Source of the DNA: Vibrio penaeicida
GTDB lineage: Bacteria > Pseudomonadota > Gammaproteobacteria > Enterobacterales > Vibrionaceae
DNA length: 64,000 bases
Assembly: GCF_019977755.1 (NCBI RefSeq)
Contig: NZ_AP025144.1
Span: 2,480,001-2,544,000, forward strand
Direction: 5' to 3'
The position numbers and the translations under genes were made by a program. Position 1 is the first letter of the stretch, and each line of letters opens with the position of its first letter. This document shows, piece by piece, positions 1-7,401 of this stretch. Below the pieces are notes generated by a model that worked only from the letters and a program-made list of their open reading frames with translations, did not search any database and was not told the origin of the DNA.

Positions 1-27
1 GTCATTGCAGGAGAAATCGTAGAATAA
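1..27 (+). CDS. Possible 3' end of an upstream gene
   Basis: Frame 1 reads VIAGEIVE followed by TAA at positions 25-27, and a strong terminator begins 18 bases later. This suggests the tail of a plus-strand gene whose body lies outside the window. Only eight codons are visible, so the product cannot be named. Confidence 0.3.
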   Translation, partial: VIAGEIVE

Positions 28-45
28 ACGAATGTGCCCAAACTC

Positions 46-91
46 AAAAAGCTCAATGCATCGGTTTTCATCCTCTGCATTGAGCTTTTTT
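46..91. terminator. Bidirectional rho-independent terminator
   Basis: A 15-base arm (AAAAAGCTCAATGCA, 46-60) is repeated inverted at 76-90, with a loop of about 15 bases and a T-run at 86-92. A-rich sequence on the other side lets it work in both directions. It would end the upstream plus-strand gene and the minus-strand amino acid transporter operon. Confidence 0.8.
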
Positions 92-138
92 TAATGCTTC
101 TGTTTTATACCCAGATACTTTTTGTTCGATAAGACCAG

Positions 139-816
139 TTAAGAAAGCGGGCGTAAGTATGCCAGAAATCTTTTCTCTGCGACTTTGAAGCAACCCAAAA
201 TGATAAAGGTTAGTCCCATATAGAACAGCCCAGCCGTTAAAAATGATTCGAAGGGAGCGTAATAACGAGAGTTCACCAACCTAGCCGCTCCCGTCAAATC
301 CATGATGGTAACGATGCCTGCTACTGCCGAGCCATGAAGCATAAATATCACTTCATTACTGTATGCTGGCAGTGCTCTTCTTAAGGCACTTGGTAAAATA
401 ATTCTCCGATATGTCTTCCAAGTACTCATTCCGTATGCTTTTGCGGCTTCAATTTCCCCTTTAGGGAGCCCATTTATCGCGCCACGTATAATTTCAGCAG
501 TATAAGCCGAAGTGTTCAAAACAAACGCAACAAGCGCACAGAACCAAGCGTGTTCCCACAGCGTATCTTTCACCGGAAAGAACTGGTCCATTCCATAATA
601 AATTAGATAGAGCTGAACCAAGAGCGGAGTTCCACGAAAGAAATAAATGACCCCCCAAGAAGGCGTACTGATCAGATAGTTCGTACTATTGCGTGCTACC
701 GCCAAAGGTATCGCAACCATCAACCCAATGATCAGTGCCAAACCGACTAACCATACCGTGGTCCACAAACCTTCTAAGTAAACCGGGAAACTTTCTATTA
801 TCAATGAAAAGTCCAT
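139..816 (-). CDS. hisM: Basic amino acid ABC transporter permease, HisM family
   Basis: This is an inner-membrane permease of a polar amino acid importer, probably for histidine, lysine, arginine or ornithine. The protein has 225 residues and several hydrophobic segments. It carries the cytoplasmic EAA loop (EIEAAKAYGMSTWKTYRRI, about residues 121-139) that contacts the ATPase, and the HisM-like stretch ALPAYSNEVIFMLHG. A GAGG ribosome site lies 7 bases before the ATG. It is the last gene of the operon, 4 bases after hisQ, and pairs with HisQ to form the channel. Family assignment is firm. The substrate is inferred from resemblance to HisM and from the ArgR-like box upstream of the operon. 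Confidence 0.88.
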   Translation of the reverse strand: MDFSLIIESFPVYLEGLWTTVWLVGLALIIGLMVAIPLAVARNSTNYLISTPSWGVIYFFRGTPLLVQLYLIYYGMDQFFPVKDTLWEHAWFCALVAFVLNTSAYTAEIIRGAINGLPKGEIEAAKAYGMSTWKTYRRIILPSALRRALPAYSNEVIFMLHGSAVAGIVTIMDLTGAARLVNSRYYAPFESFLTAGLFYMGLTFIILGCFKVAEKRFLAYLRPLS

Positions 817-820
817 GGGA

Positions 821-1561
821 TTACCTCGCGTGAATACTGAACTTACGCTCTACAAGCTTTAGGAAGCCAGTAGAAACGCTAGTAAAAATGAGGAAGATAA
901 CAGCAACAGTCATGTAAAAAGTGAAAGGCATTTTAGTTGAGCCCGCAGCCAAAGAGCTTACACGAACCATATCTTCTAAACCGATAATAGATACCAGAGC
1001 CGTCGTTTTGAGCAATACCAGCCAGTTATTACCGAAACCAGGCAATGCATGACGAATCATTTGAGGCAACAAGATACGTCGAAAGGCGAGAACACTACTC
1101 ATACCATACGCTTTACCGGCTTCGAGCTCACCTTTGTCCACTGCCATGATAGCGCCACGAAATGTCTCCGCCATGTAGGCCCCAAATATAAATCCTATCG
1201 TCAACACGCCAGCAACAAACGGGCTCACATCAATGTAATCCGGTAGGTAAGACACCCACTCATGGTCTGGGTTGCTAGACGTCATCCACTCGTTCAACCA
1301 TTCGTTGATCGAATACAAACTATTATTAAGAAGAATCTGACCACCGAAGAAAATCAACATCATCAGAACAAGATCAGGAATGCCTCGAATGACGGTTGTG
1401 TATAACGTAGCGATGGCGCGTGCCCAGCGATAAGGTGCGAGTTTGGCGAGTGCGCCTAGCATTCCTAATGCCATTGCAAGAATCAGTGACAGGATCGCAA
1501 CTTCAATTGTAAGTAACGCGCCCTTTAATATCGAGACTTCGTATCCTTGAAGATCCAGCAT
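821..1561 (-). CDS. hisQ: Basic amino acid ABC transporter permease, HisQ family
   Basis: This is the second inner-membrane permease of the basic amino acid importer, 246 residues, slightly longer than enterobacterial HisQ. It has a first membrane segment around residues 15-40 and an EAA loop (GELEAGKAYGMSSVLAFRRI). An insertion of about 20 polar residues (NSLYSINEWLNEWMTSSNPD region, near residues 79-98) lies in a periplasmic loop. The gene sits between the binding-protein gene and hisM on the same strand. An intercistronic hairpin separates it from the binding protein, which usually lowers permease expression relative to the binding protein. Confidence 0.88.
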   Translation of the reverse strand: MLDLQGYEVSILKGALLTIEVAILSLILAMALGMLGALAKLAPYRWARAIATLYTTVIRGIPDLVLMMLIFFGGQILLNNSLYSINEWLNEWMTSSNPDHEWVSYLPDYIDVSPFVAGVLTIGFIFGAYMAETFRGAIMAVDKGELEAGKAYGMSSVLAFRRILLPQMIRHALPGFGNNWLVLLKTTALVSIIGLEDMVRVSSLAAGSTKMPFTFYMTVAVIFLIFTSVSTGFLKLVERKFSIHAR

Positions 1562-1622
1562 ATTTACATCCAGTAATACAACGAGCTGAGAAGAAAAAAT
1601 AAGACCGTATTTTTTTGAAGTA

Positions 1623-1644
1623 GCAGAGGCTAAAAAGCCCCTGC
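1623..1644 (-). repeat. Intercistronic hairpin between hisJ and hisQ
   Basis: GCAGAGGC (1623-1630) pairs with GCCCCTGC (1637-1644) around a 6-base loop, with one G-U type mismatch. Read on the minus strand no T-run follows it. It therefore looks like an mRNA-stabilising or partial-attenuation hairpin inside the operon and not a full terminator. Similar structures between hisJ and hisQ in enteric bacteria keep the binding protein in excess. Confidence 0.5.
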
Positions 1645-1685
1645 TTTTGTCGTCTAATTTTCTTTATTGAAGAGAAAAGCGGAAA

Positions 1686-2453
1686 TTAATCGCCGTATAC
1701 GTCGTAATTGAAGTATTTAGCAGCAATATCTTGATAAATGCCTTTCTCGCGTAGAGACTTGATTGCTTTATCAAGTTTAGCCGTAAGATCTTTATCTTGT
1801 TTACGGACTGCGATACCAAAGCCTTCACCAAACCATTTTGGATCAGTTAGCGAAGGACCCACAAACTCATAAGCTTCCCCGCCGTCTTTGTTAAGCACGC
1901 CTTCTTCAAGTGCAGAGGCATCACCCAAAACCGATGCGATTCGACCATTTGCTAAATCTAAGTAAGCCTCATCAAAAGAACCGTAACGTACAATCTCAAC
2001 TGCCTTGTAGTTATCTGTTAGGTATTTGTCGTGCGTTGTAGCACGCTGAACACCAATCTTCACACCATCAAGGTTGTCGAAGTTAATGTTTGCACCTTTT
2101 TTGGCAATGAATTTGTTTGGAATCAGGGCGTATTTACCAGTGAAATCGATTTTCTTTTTACGTTCTTCAGTGATAGACATTGCCGCAATGATCGCATCGT
2201 ATTTGCGAGCGAGAAGCGAAGGAATGATACCATCCCAGTCTTGTGGAACGATTTTACATTTTACAGCCATCTCTTTACACAGAGCATTGGCCATATCCAC
2301 ATCAAAACCCTTCAACGAGCCATCAGCTTCCGTCCAACTAAACGGAGGATAAGCTCCTTCAATTCCAAAACGTACTGTCTTCCAATCCTTTGCTTGAACA
2401 GTACCAGCAATAGCCGTAGCTGCTAAAGTTGCAGCGAGTAACCATTTTTTCAT
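1686..2453 (-). CDS. hisJ: Periplasmic basic amino acid-binding protein, HisJ/ArgT family
   Basis: This is the substrate-binding protein that captures a basic amino acid in the periplasm and delivers it to HisQM. The N-terminus MKKWLLAATLAATAIAGTVQA is a classic signal peptide with likely cleavage after VQA. The mature protein shows the family pattern FGIEGAYPPFSW, GFDVDMANALC and AAMSITEERKKKIDFT, and ends KYFNYDVYGD much like HisJ. Two ATGs lie close together. The one at 2453 is 7 bases from the AGGAG ribosome site, while the one at 2459 is only 1 base away, so 2453 is chosen (255 residues). Ligand preference among His, Lys, Arg and Orn cannot be read from sequence. Confidence 0.87.
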   Translation of the reverse strand: MKKWLLAATLAATAIAGTVQAKDWKTVRFGIEGAYPPFSWTEADGSLKGFDVDMANALCKEMAVKCKIVPQDWDGIIPSLLARKYDAIIAAMSITEERKKKIDFTGKYALIPNKFIAKKGANINFDNLDGVKIGVQRATTHDKYLTDNYKAVEIVRYGSFDEAYLDLANGRIASVLGDASALEEGVLNKDGGEAYEFVGPSLTDPKWFGEGFGIAVRKQDKDLTAKLDKAIKSLREKGIYQDIAAKYFNYDVYGD

Positions 2454-2548
2454 TTCCATACTCCTGTGAATGGTTTCAAATATTGTGTTTACTTACTTTG
2501 GTGCTTAGTGACCAATTATTCTTAAATCAATACTTAAGCAAACAATGC

Positions 2549-3319
2549 TTAATAAATTGAAGATATAAACTGCTGAAGCCTTTCGGATTCAGGGTTTGTA
2601 AATAGTTTAGATGGATCTCCCTGTTCTTCCACCAAGCCTTGATGCAAAAACATGACATGATTAGAAACATCGCGAGCAAAAGCCATTTCATGTGTGACGA
2701 CAAGCATGGTTCTGCCCTCTTCCGCGAGATCACGCATAACCCCCAACACTTCACCAACAAGCTCCGGATCTAGTGCCGACGTCGGCTCGTCAAACAACAT
2801 AACTTCTGGATCCACAGCGAGTGCTCTTGCAATTGCCGCACGCTGTTGTTGCCCACCAGAGAGGTGACCAGGGTAATAATCTTTACGTTCGTAGAGACCC
2901 ACTTTTTTCAGCAGTTCTTCTGCCTTTTCTTTCGCTTCCGCTTTTGGCACACCCAATACATGAACAGGTGCTTCCATGACGTTCTCTAAAACGGTCATGT
3001 GTGACCATAGGTTAAACCCTTGAAAAACCATTGCTAAACGAGAACGGATTCGTTGCACTTGCTTTTCATTTGCAGGGAGAGATTCGCCGCGACGATTTTG
3101 TTTCATTTGGATCAACTCGCCGTTAACCCATATTTCGCCAGCAGTAGGCGTCTCAAGTAGGTTGATACATCTAAGGAAGGTACTCTTTCCTGAACCGGAA
3201 GAGCCGATAATTGAAATTACGTCCCCTTTATGGGCTTCTAGTGAAATGCCTTTTAAAACTTCGTTCTGTCCGAATGTTTTGTGCAGTTCTTTTATATCCA
3301 GCGCGATTACATCCTTCAT
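2549..3319 (-). CDS. hisP: Basic amino acid ABC transporter ATP-binding protein, HisP family
   Basis: This is the cytoplasmic ATPase that powers the importer. In its 256 residues the Walker A motif GSSGSGKST (39-47), the signature LSGGQQQR (153-160) and Walker B VMLFDEPTS (173-181) are intact. NLWSHMTVLENVMEAPVHVLG is almost the HisP text. It is the first gene of the four-gene operon hisP-hisJ-hisQ-hisM. An AGGGAG ribosome site lies 9 bases before the ATG, and an ArgR-like operator lies about 130 bases upstream. Confidence 0.92.
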   Translation of the reverse strand: MKDVIALDIKELHKTFGQNEVLKGISLEAHKGDVISIIGSSGSGKSTFLRCINLLETPTAGEIWVNGELIQMKQNRRGESLPANEKQVQRIRSRLAMVFQGFNLWSHMTVLENVMEAPVHVLGVPKAEAKEKAEELLKKVGLYERKDYYPGHLSGGQQQRAAIARALAVDPEVMLFDEPTSALDPELVGEVLGVMRDLAEEGRTMLVVTHEMAFARDVSNHVMFLHQGLVEEQGDPSKLFTNPESERLQQFISSIY

Positions 3320-3448
3320 GCGCTTTTACTCCCTGTATTTTTCCGACTGCAAGGTACTCCGACCTCTAATTGTGTTACAAGCTAGCATTCAAGAAACCTT
3401 CTTGCAACATATTATTAACTTTGAAATTTTCATTATTCAGACAATATA

Positions 3449-3466
3449 ACTGAATAAGTATTCATC
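3449..3466. promoter_or_regulatory. Candidate ArgR box
   Basis: The core TGAATAAGTATTCA (3451-3464) matches the arginine-repressor half sites TGAAT and ATTCA with a 4-base spacer; one spacer base is G instead of A/T. A much weaker second copy can be aligned 21 bases away (about 3428-3445), the usual spacing of paired ArgR boxes. It lies upstream of hisP in A/T-rich promoter-like DNA. This suggests arginine repression of the transporter, as known for enteric arginine and histidine transport operons. Confidence 0.5.
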
Positions 3467-3507
3467 GACCAGAGTTTATCATCGGTAAATCTGGATAATG
3501 ATGTAAA

Positions 3508-3538
3508 AAGAGCCTCTTTAATGAGGCTCTTAAAAGTT
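3508..3538 (-). terminator. Rho-independent terminator of the lipoprotein gene
   Basis: AGAGCCTC (3509-3516) pairs with GAGGCTCT (3523-3530) around a 6-base loop. On the minus strand the stem is followed by TTTTTA. It lies about 65 bases past the stop codon of the minus-strand lipoprotein gene and would end its transcript. Confidence 0.8.
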
Positions 3539-3601
3539 AACTTGAGTCACACATAAATACGAAATTAATCTTGCTAGAAAAACCCTCGTACGTTTAGCGA
3601 A

Positions 3602-5011
3602 TTACCTTGAGACTTTCGTATAGTTTGAGTGACGTAATGTATTTTCTTGCGAAACAACTTGGTTTGGTAACGCCAAGTCCCGAACCGTGTCACTGGCACT
3701 TGCACCAGTGTCTGTCATAACATAACGAGCAAAACTCAAATCTAAAGCCGCAACTTCGAACGCTGAAGTACTAACGCTGTTGCTGTTAGATGCACTGATG
3801 TTGGGTAAATTCAGTTGTGGAATTTTAGTATTACCATTTGTAGATACAGAATAGATCGCGTGAGTTAGTGTTGAACCAGTTACAGTCGAGTTGTATTGAG
3901 CTCGTGTAATCAGCGATTTACCTGATGTTGATACTCCAGCGTTAATGAAGCTGTGACCTAACGCATCTTGTTGTATGGTAGGTGCTGTATCGTTCAAGCT
4001 TAATGAGTCAGGCAACTGTATGTCTAAAGTGCTGCCTACCACACCATTTACTGTAAAATTCCAACTTGTAGAAGACGTTCCTTTTGCACGGTAATTAAAC
4101 GTTAAATCGGAATTCGATTTGATAGTGAACGCACTACCTGATGCTGAAGGGTTTTCCCAAGAATAGTTGTAAGGAGATTTGTGAAGGTTAACACCTATAG
4201 AATTCCATGTGTGACCAGATGTTTGTAAAGAGCCGTCCACACTTTCCGTAAGGGCCTGAATTTGCTTAACACTCCCAAAAGCCGCTGGCGTTAACTCTGT
4301 CACTTCAGCGTATCCAACAAGGTCAGTATTATTGTAAGCCCTCACCAATACTGGCTCGCTTGTTAACGCTTTTATTTCATGGGAAGTTGAATTAACTACC
4401 CCGCTATTGCCCTGTGTTGAAGCATAGTCATAACCCGTCACTGTAAGACCTAGTACCCCTACAGAGGCATACCCTTCCTTGGTGCTAGGCGACTGATTTG
4501 CCGAATAGCATTGAACGTTACCTTGGTTACGACCAACATTAATAGTGTGATTACTCAATAGATTACGTTGAATAGACAACGCTTTGTAATAGTGGTCCGT
4601 CTCGCTAGGTGAATCTATCACAGTTATGAAGCCACCCGTCGGTACCAATGTTTTATCAACTTTAAGATATCCTGAAGATGGCACCGTAAGCTGCCTATTA
4701 ATCGTTCCATCGGCATTGTTAATCTGTGCAGTTAGATCACTTGCAAGCTTGCCATAGGTGTAAGTTGTTGTTGAACCGCTCGTGCTTTCTGAAAAAACCG
4801 TACAACCGGCAACTTCACTTGCTGTTGTCGTTGTTAGAAGCTGTAAAAACTGAAAGTTAAAATACTCCGGTGCTGGCGGCGGAGTAGGCTCAGGGGCTGG
4901 AGGTGTAGGAGGCTTACTATTGCTGCCCGTGCTGCTTTTGCTCTCTGAGCCACAACCAGACAAGGCCACCAATGAGGCGACAACAATGGCGCTATACTTT
5001 ACTTTGTTCAT
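3602..5011 (-). CDS. Large lipoprotein of unknown function
   Basis: This is an exported lipoprotein of 469 residues. The start MNKVKYSAIVVASLVALSGC has a lipobox (LSGC, Cys20), and the next residues GSE do not include a retention Asp at +2, so outer-membrane placement is likely. A Ser/Pro-rich linker with repeated PTPPAP-like units follows at about residues 25-48, then a Ser/Thr/Asn-rich domain. A GTG 33 bases upstream (5044) gives a longer reading frame, but it would bury the signal peptide, so the ATG at 5011 is chosen. I do not recognise the domain. The composition resembles surface-exposed, beta-rich proteins. The gene stands alone between its own terminator and a decayed region. Confidence 0.7.
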   Translation of the reverse strand: MNKVKYSAIVVASLVALSGCGSESKSSTGSNSKPPTPPAPEPTPPPAPEYFNFQFLQLLTTTTASEVAGCTVFSESTSGSTTTYTYGKLASDLTAQINNADGTINRQLTVPSSGYLKVDKTLVPTGGFITVIDSPSETDHYYKALSIQRNLLSNHTINVGRNQGNVQCYSANQSPSTKEGYASVGVLGLTVTGYDYASTQGNSGVVNSTSHEIKALTSEPVLVRAYNNTDLVGYAEVTELTPAAFGSVKQIQALTESVDGSLQTSGHTWNSIGVNLHKSPYNYSWENPSASGSAFTIKSNSDLTFNYRAKGTSSTSWNFTVNGVVGSTLDIQLPDSLSLNDTAPTIQQDALGHSFINAGVSTSGKSLITRAQYNSTVTGSTLTHAIYSVSTNGNTKIPQLNLPNISASNSNSVSTSAFEVAALDLSFARYVMTDTGASASDTVRDLALPNQVVSQENTLRHSNYTKVSR

Positions 5012-5552
5012 TCTTTGTCCCCAAAAGTGGCAACCTATTGCCACTGCAAGTTCATTTCTCTGTATAGGGGGATTAAAGCAAATATCAAGCCATCTCTATT
5101 AGCTCATAAGAATTAGCATAAAAATCGAAACAACGAGCTTTCGAGAGCATATTGCCCACACAGGAAATGATTAAATTCCCTCTCGTCCCAACGCCTTAAT
5201 GATAAAAATCATGTTTTTATCATCCGAGCTGATAGATGCATCGCAATTCTTGTATCTTTCTAAAAATAACCGTAACCAACTTACGTATTCTATCCTGCTT
5301 CTCATGCTTACACCGCCGTATTGTAGTTTTATTTCATCTTTAGCCTTAAAGTGATCAAGATCAATCATTCTAAAGCGGCTGTTGATAAACTCGCATTAGA
5401 CGAAAAAACAAGAAATTAGTCTGAAATTTAGTTTCATATTATGCAAAACTAGCTCAATTATTTCGTGCTACTAATTAGACTGATGAATAGTGACATCTTT
5501 GCGCTAATTCATCGCTTTGAAGAATTACTAACTTTAAGAAAACGAGGATTCT
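5012..5552. other. Intergenic region with a decayed fragment
   Basis: About 540 bases separate the lipoprotein gene from the DUF3360 gene. It is A/T-rich and contains a GGDEF-like remnant on the minus strand (5171-5395). The last 100 bases must hold the promoter of the plus-strand gene at 5553, whose ribosome site is GAGGA. No RNA gene or clear operator was recognised. Confidence 0.5.
5171..5395 (-). pseudogene. Degenerate GGDEF-domain fragment
   Basis: The frame reads CEFINSRFRMIDLDHFKAKD and continues to ASISSDDKNMIFIIKALGREG before a stop. MIDLDHFK matches the conserved IDIDHFK strand of diguanylate cyclases. The distance of about 42 residues to SSDDKNMIFIIKALGREG is what is expected for the GGDEF loop and following strand, but the GGDEF motif itself is lost. 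A stop codon lies directly upstream and no ribosome site is evident. It reads as a worn remnant of a cyclase gene. An unrelated chance frame is possible. Confidence 0.35.
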
Positions 5553-7097
5553 ATGTCCGACGCCGTCCATAAAGACAACTCAGACGCGATAGATGAAAAA
5601 AGCTATAGCGAACTGCATAGACCAGCTTCAGAATTCGACAGTCGTTCCGATTATCTAGATCACGAGCTTCAAATTATGAAGCCTCGTCGCTACGGTTTGA
5701 ACCTACCAGGTCGCGATTTCAGATTTGAACTTGAGGATCTGGTCCCAGCACTAGCGGGCACCATTGGCATTATCGCAATGTACTCCGCTGTAATGATGTC
5801 GTGGGCAGACGGCCTAACTGCTGCTTGGGATCATGTCAATCTCGGTAAAGAATTTGCCATTGAAGTCGCACGAGTAGAAATGCTCATTCCCGCTCTTCTT
5901 TTTTGTATTCTGGCCTCTGGATTTATAAACCCTAGAGCAAACTTAGCCGGTAACCACGGTCCAATGATTCCGCTAATCGGTACGATTGCTCTTGCCGGTG
6001 CTCACCCTCTTGCTCTCGCAATTCTTCTTGGTGTCTTTGGTCTACTTCTCAGCTATTTCAAGGGAGGCTCAAAACTGGTTAACCTCACTTCAGAAGGTAC
6101 CGCTGGGGGTTTACTCATTTTCCTCGGCTTCACTGGAACCATGAGTCAAATTGGTTCTATTCAAAGCTGGGCGACAGGTCTACAGTCGGCAGATGTAGCA
6201 GCTGGCAGCATGGGATACGTTGGTTTAGTTGTGCTGGCGGTTACCATCGTTATTTACGCGTTTCTTGCGAAAATAAACATGCGTTGGTTAGCCATACCTG
6301 TGTGTGCCGCTGTCGGTTTGGTGATTGCGTTAGCGCTAGGTGCTAGTTTCGACCTTAAATTCGAAACCGAAATGGGCTTACCTAACCTTAACCCAGTTTA
6401 CTGGTGGGGCAGTACGGAAACAGGTTGGCAATTAGGTTTACCTACCATGCAGCATTTTATTGCTTCGTTGCCTTTCGCCATTCTAGCCGTTGCGATGTGG
6501 TCGCCAGACTTCCTTGGACACCGAATTTTCCAAGAACTGAACTACCCAAAACGTACAAACAGGGTGCTGATGGACGTAGATGACACCATGACCATGTGTT
6601 CAGTTCGCCAAATGGTTGGTACAGCAGTTGGTGGCGGTAACATCACTTCATCATGGGGTACTTACATGATCCCAGCAGCTATCGCCAAACGTCCAATTCC
6701 TGCTGGTGCTATTTTGCTTGGCTCACTGTGTATCATTGTTGCCATTCTTGGTTTCCCAATGGATGTAGCGGTTTGGCCACCAGTTATGCGAGTCGCACTG
6801 TTAGTCGGTGTATTCCTTCCGCTTCTTGAGGCAGGTATGCAAATGGTTAAGGACACCAAAGATTCACAAGCAGCCGGTATCTGTATTTTTGGCAGCGCTG
6901 TTGTTAACCCTGTACTTGCTTGGGCAATCACTATGTTACTAGACAACAACGGTCTTATCGGTGACAAAGAGCGTTCAAAGAAACTTTCGTTTATAGACAG
7001 AGTTGTGATCCCTGGCGGTGTACTCGTTATATGTCTAGTTGCTATGCTGGCAGTTGGTATGCTTGAAAGCCAATACGGTCTGACATCTTGGCTATAA
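5553..7097 (+). CDS. DUF3360 multi-pass membrane protein, putative transporter
   Basis: This 514-residue protein has a polar N-terminal tail of about 65 residues and then roughly a dozen hydrophobic segments. Motifs such as INPRANLAGNHGPMIPLIG and LTSEGTAGGLLIFLGFTG resemble the pattern in NCS2/SulP-type carriers, and I recognise it as the DUF3360 family common in Vibrio. The substrate is unknown. A GAGGA ribosome site lies 5 bases before the ATG. It has its own terminator at 7111, so it is monocistronic. It occupies the position next to pflB where many bacteria keep the formate channel focA, but it is not a FocA homologue. Confidence 0.75.
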   Translation: MSDAVHKDNSDAIDEKSYSELHRPASEFDSRSDYLDHELQIMKPRRYGLNLPGRDFRFELEDLVPALAGTIGIIAMYSAVMMSWADGLTAAWDHVNLGKEFAIEVARVEMLIPALLFCILASGFINPRANLAGNHGPMIPLIGTIALAGAHPLALAILLGVFGLLLSYFKGGSKLVNLTSEGTAGGLLIFLGFTGTMSQIGSIQSWATGLQSADVAAGSMGYVGLVVLAVTIVIYAFLAKINMRWLAIPVCAAVGLVIALALGASFDLKFETEMGLPNLNPVYWWGSTETGWQLGLPTMQHFIASLPFAILAVAMWSPDFLGHRIFQELNYPKRTNRVLMDVDDTMTMCSVRQMVGTAVGGGNITSSWGTYMIPAAIAKRPIPAGAILLGSLCIIVAILGFPMDVAVWPPVMRVALLVGVFLPLLEAGMQMVKDTKDSQAAGICIFGSAVVNPVLAWAITMLLDNNGLIGDKERSKKLSFIDRVVIPGGVLVICLVAMLAVGMLESQYGLTSWL

Positions 7098-7110
7098 ATT
7101 AAAATATTTT

Positions 7111-7141
7111 GTGGGTGGCAAGCTTTGCCACCCACTTTTTA
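7111..7141 (+). terminator. Rho-independent terminator
   Basis: GTGGGTGGCA (7111-7120) pairs perfectly with TGCCACCCAC (7126-7135) around a 5-base loop, followed by a T-run. It ends the DUF3360 transcript. Confidence 0.92.
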
Positions 7142-7151
7142 TCAACTTTTT

Positions 7152-7165
7152 TTGATATTTATTGA
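7152..7165. promoter_or_regulatory. FNR-like site upstream of pflB
   Basis: TTGATATTTATTGA matches the FNR consensus TTGAT-N4-ATCAA in the first half and keeps AT..A in the second. The first ten bases and the preceding T-run are the same as in the perfect site upstream of ndh at 43490. It lies about 240 bases before pflB, a gene known to be FNR-activated. The distance is long but acceptable given the long pflB leader. Confidence 0.4.
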
Positions 7166-7401
7166 TTTAGTTTAAGGTTTTCAAAAATTTTTTAGCCTAT
7201 TCTCAGAAACGAAGAAAAGAGAAAGTACTTTTCAAATTGTAGATAAAAATGAACAACCAGTAACAACATGTATGGTTTCATGAAGAAAAATCGAGACTAT
7301 TCATATTGTTATTAATTAGAGTGTACTGCTCCTTAAGAAAGGATAGCTGGCTCAACGGCGAAGACAGTACGGTTTTTTACTACTAAAAAGGTAGGTATGT
7401 C

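Noticed and set aside
5553..7097. Possible focA formate channel
   Set aside because: The length (514) and motifs do not match FocA (about 285 residues); it fits DUF3360.
6662..7135. 157-codon minus-strand frame inside the DUF3360 gene
   Set aside because: It is the antisense shadow of a real membrane protein and runs through its terminator.
7141..7401. A riboswitch in the pflB leader
   Set aside because: No conserved riboswitch core or terminator/antiterminator pair could be recognised.
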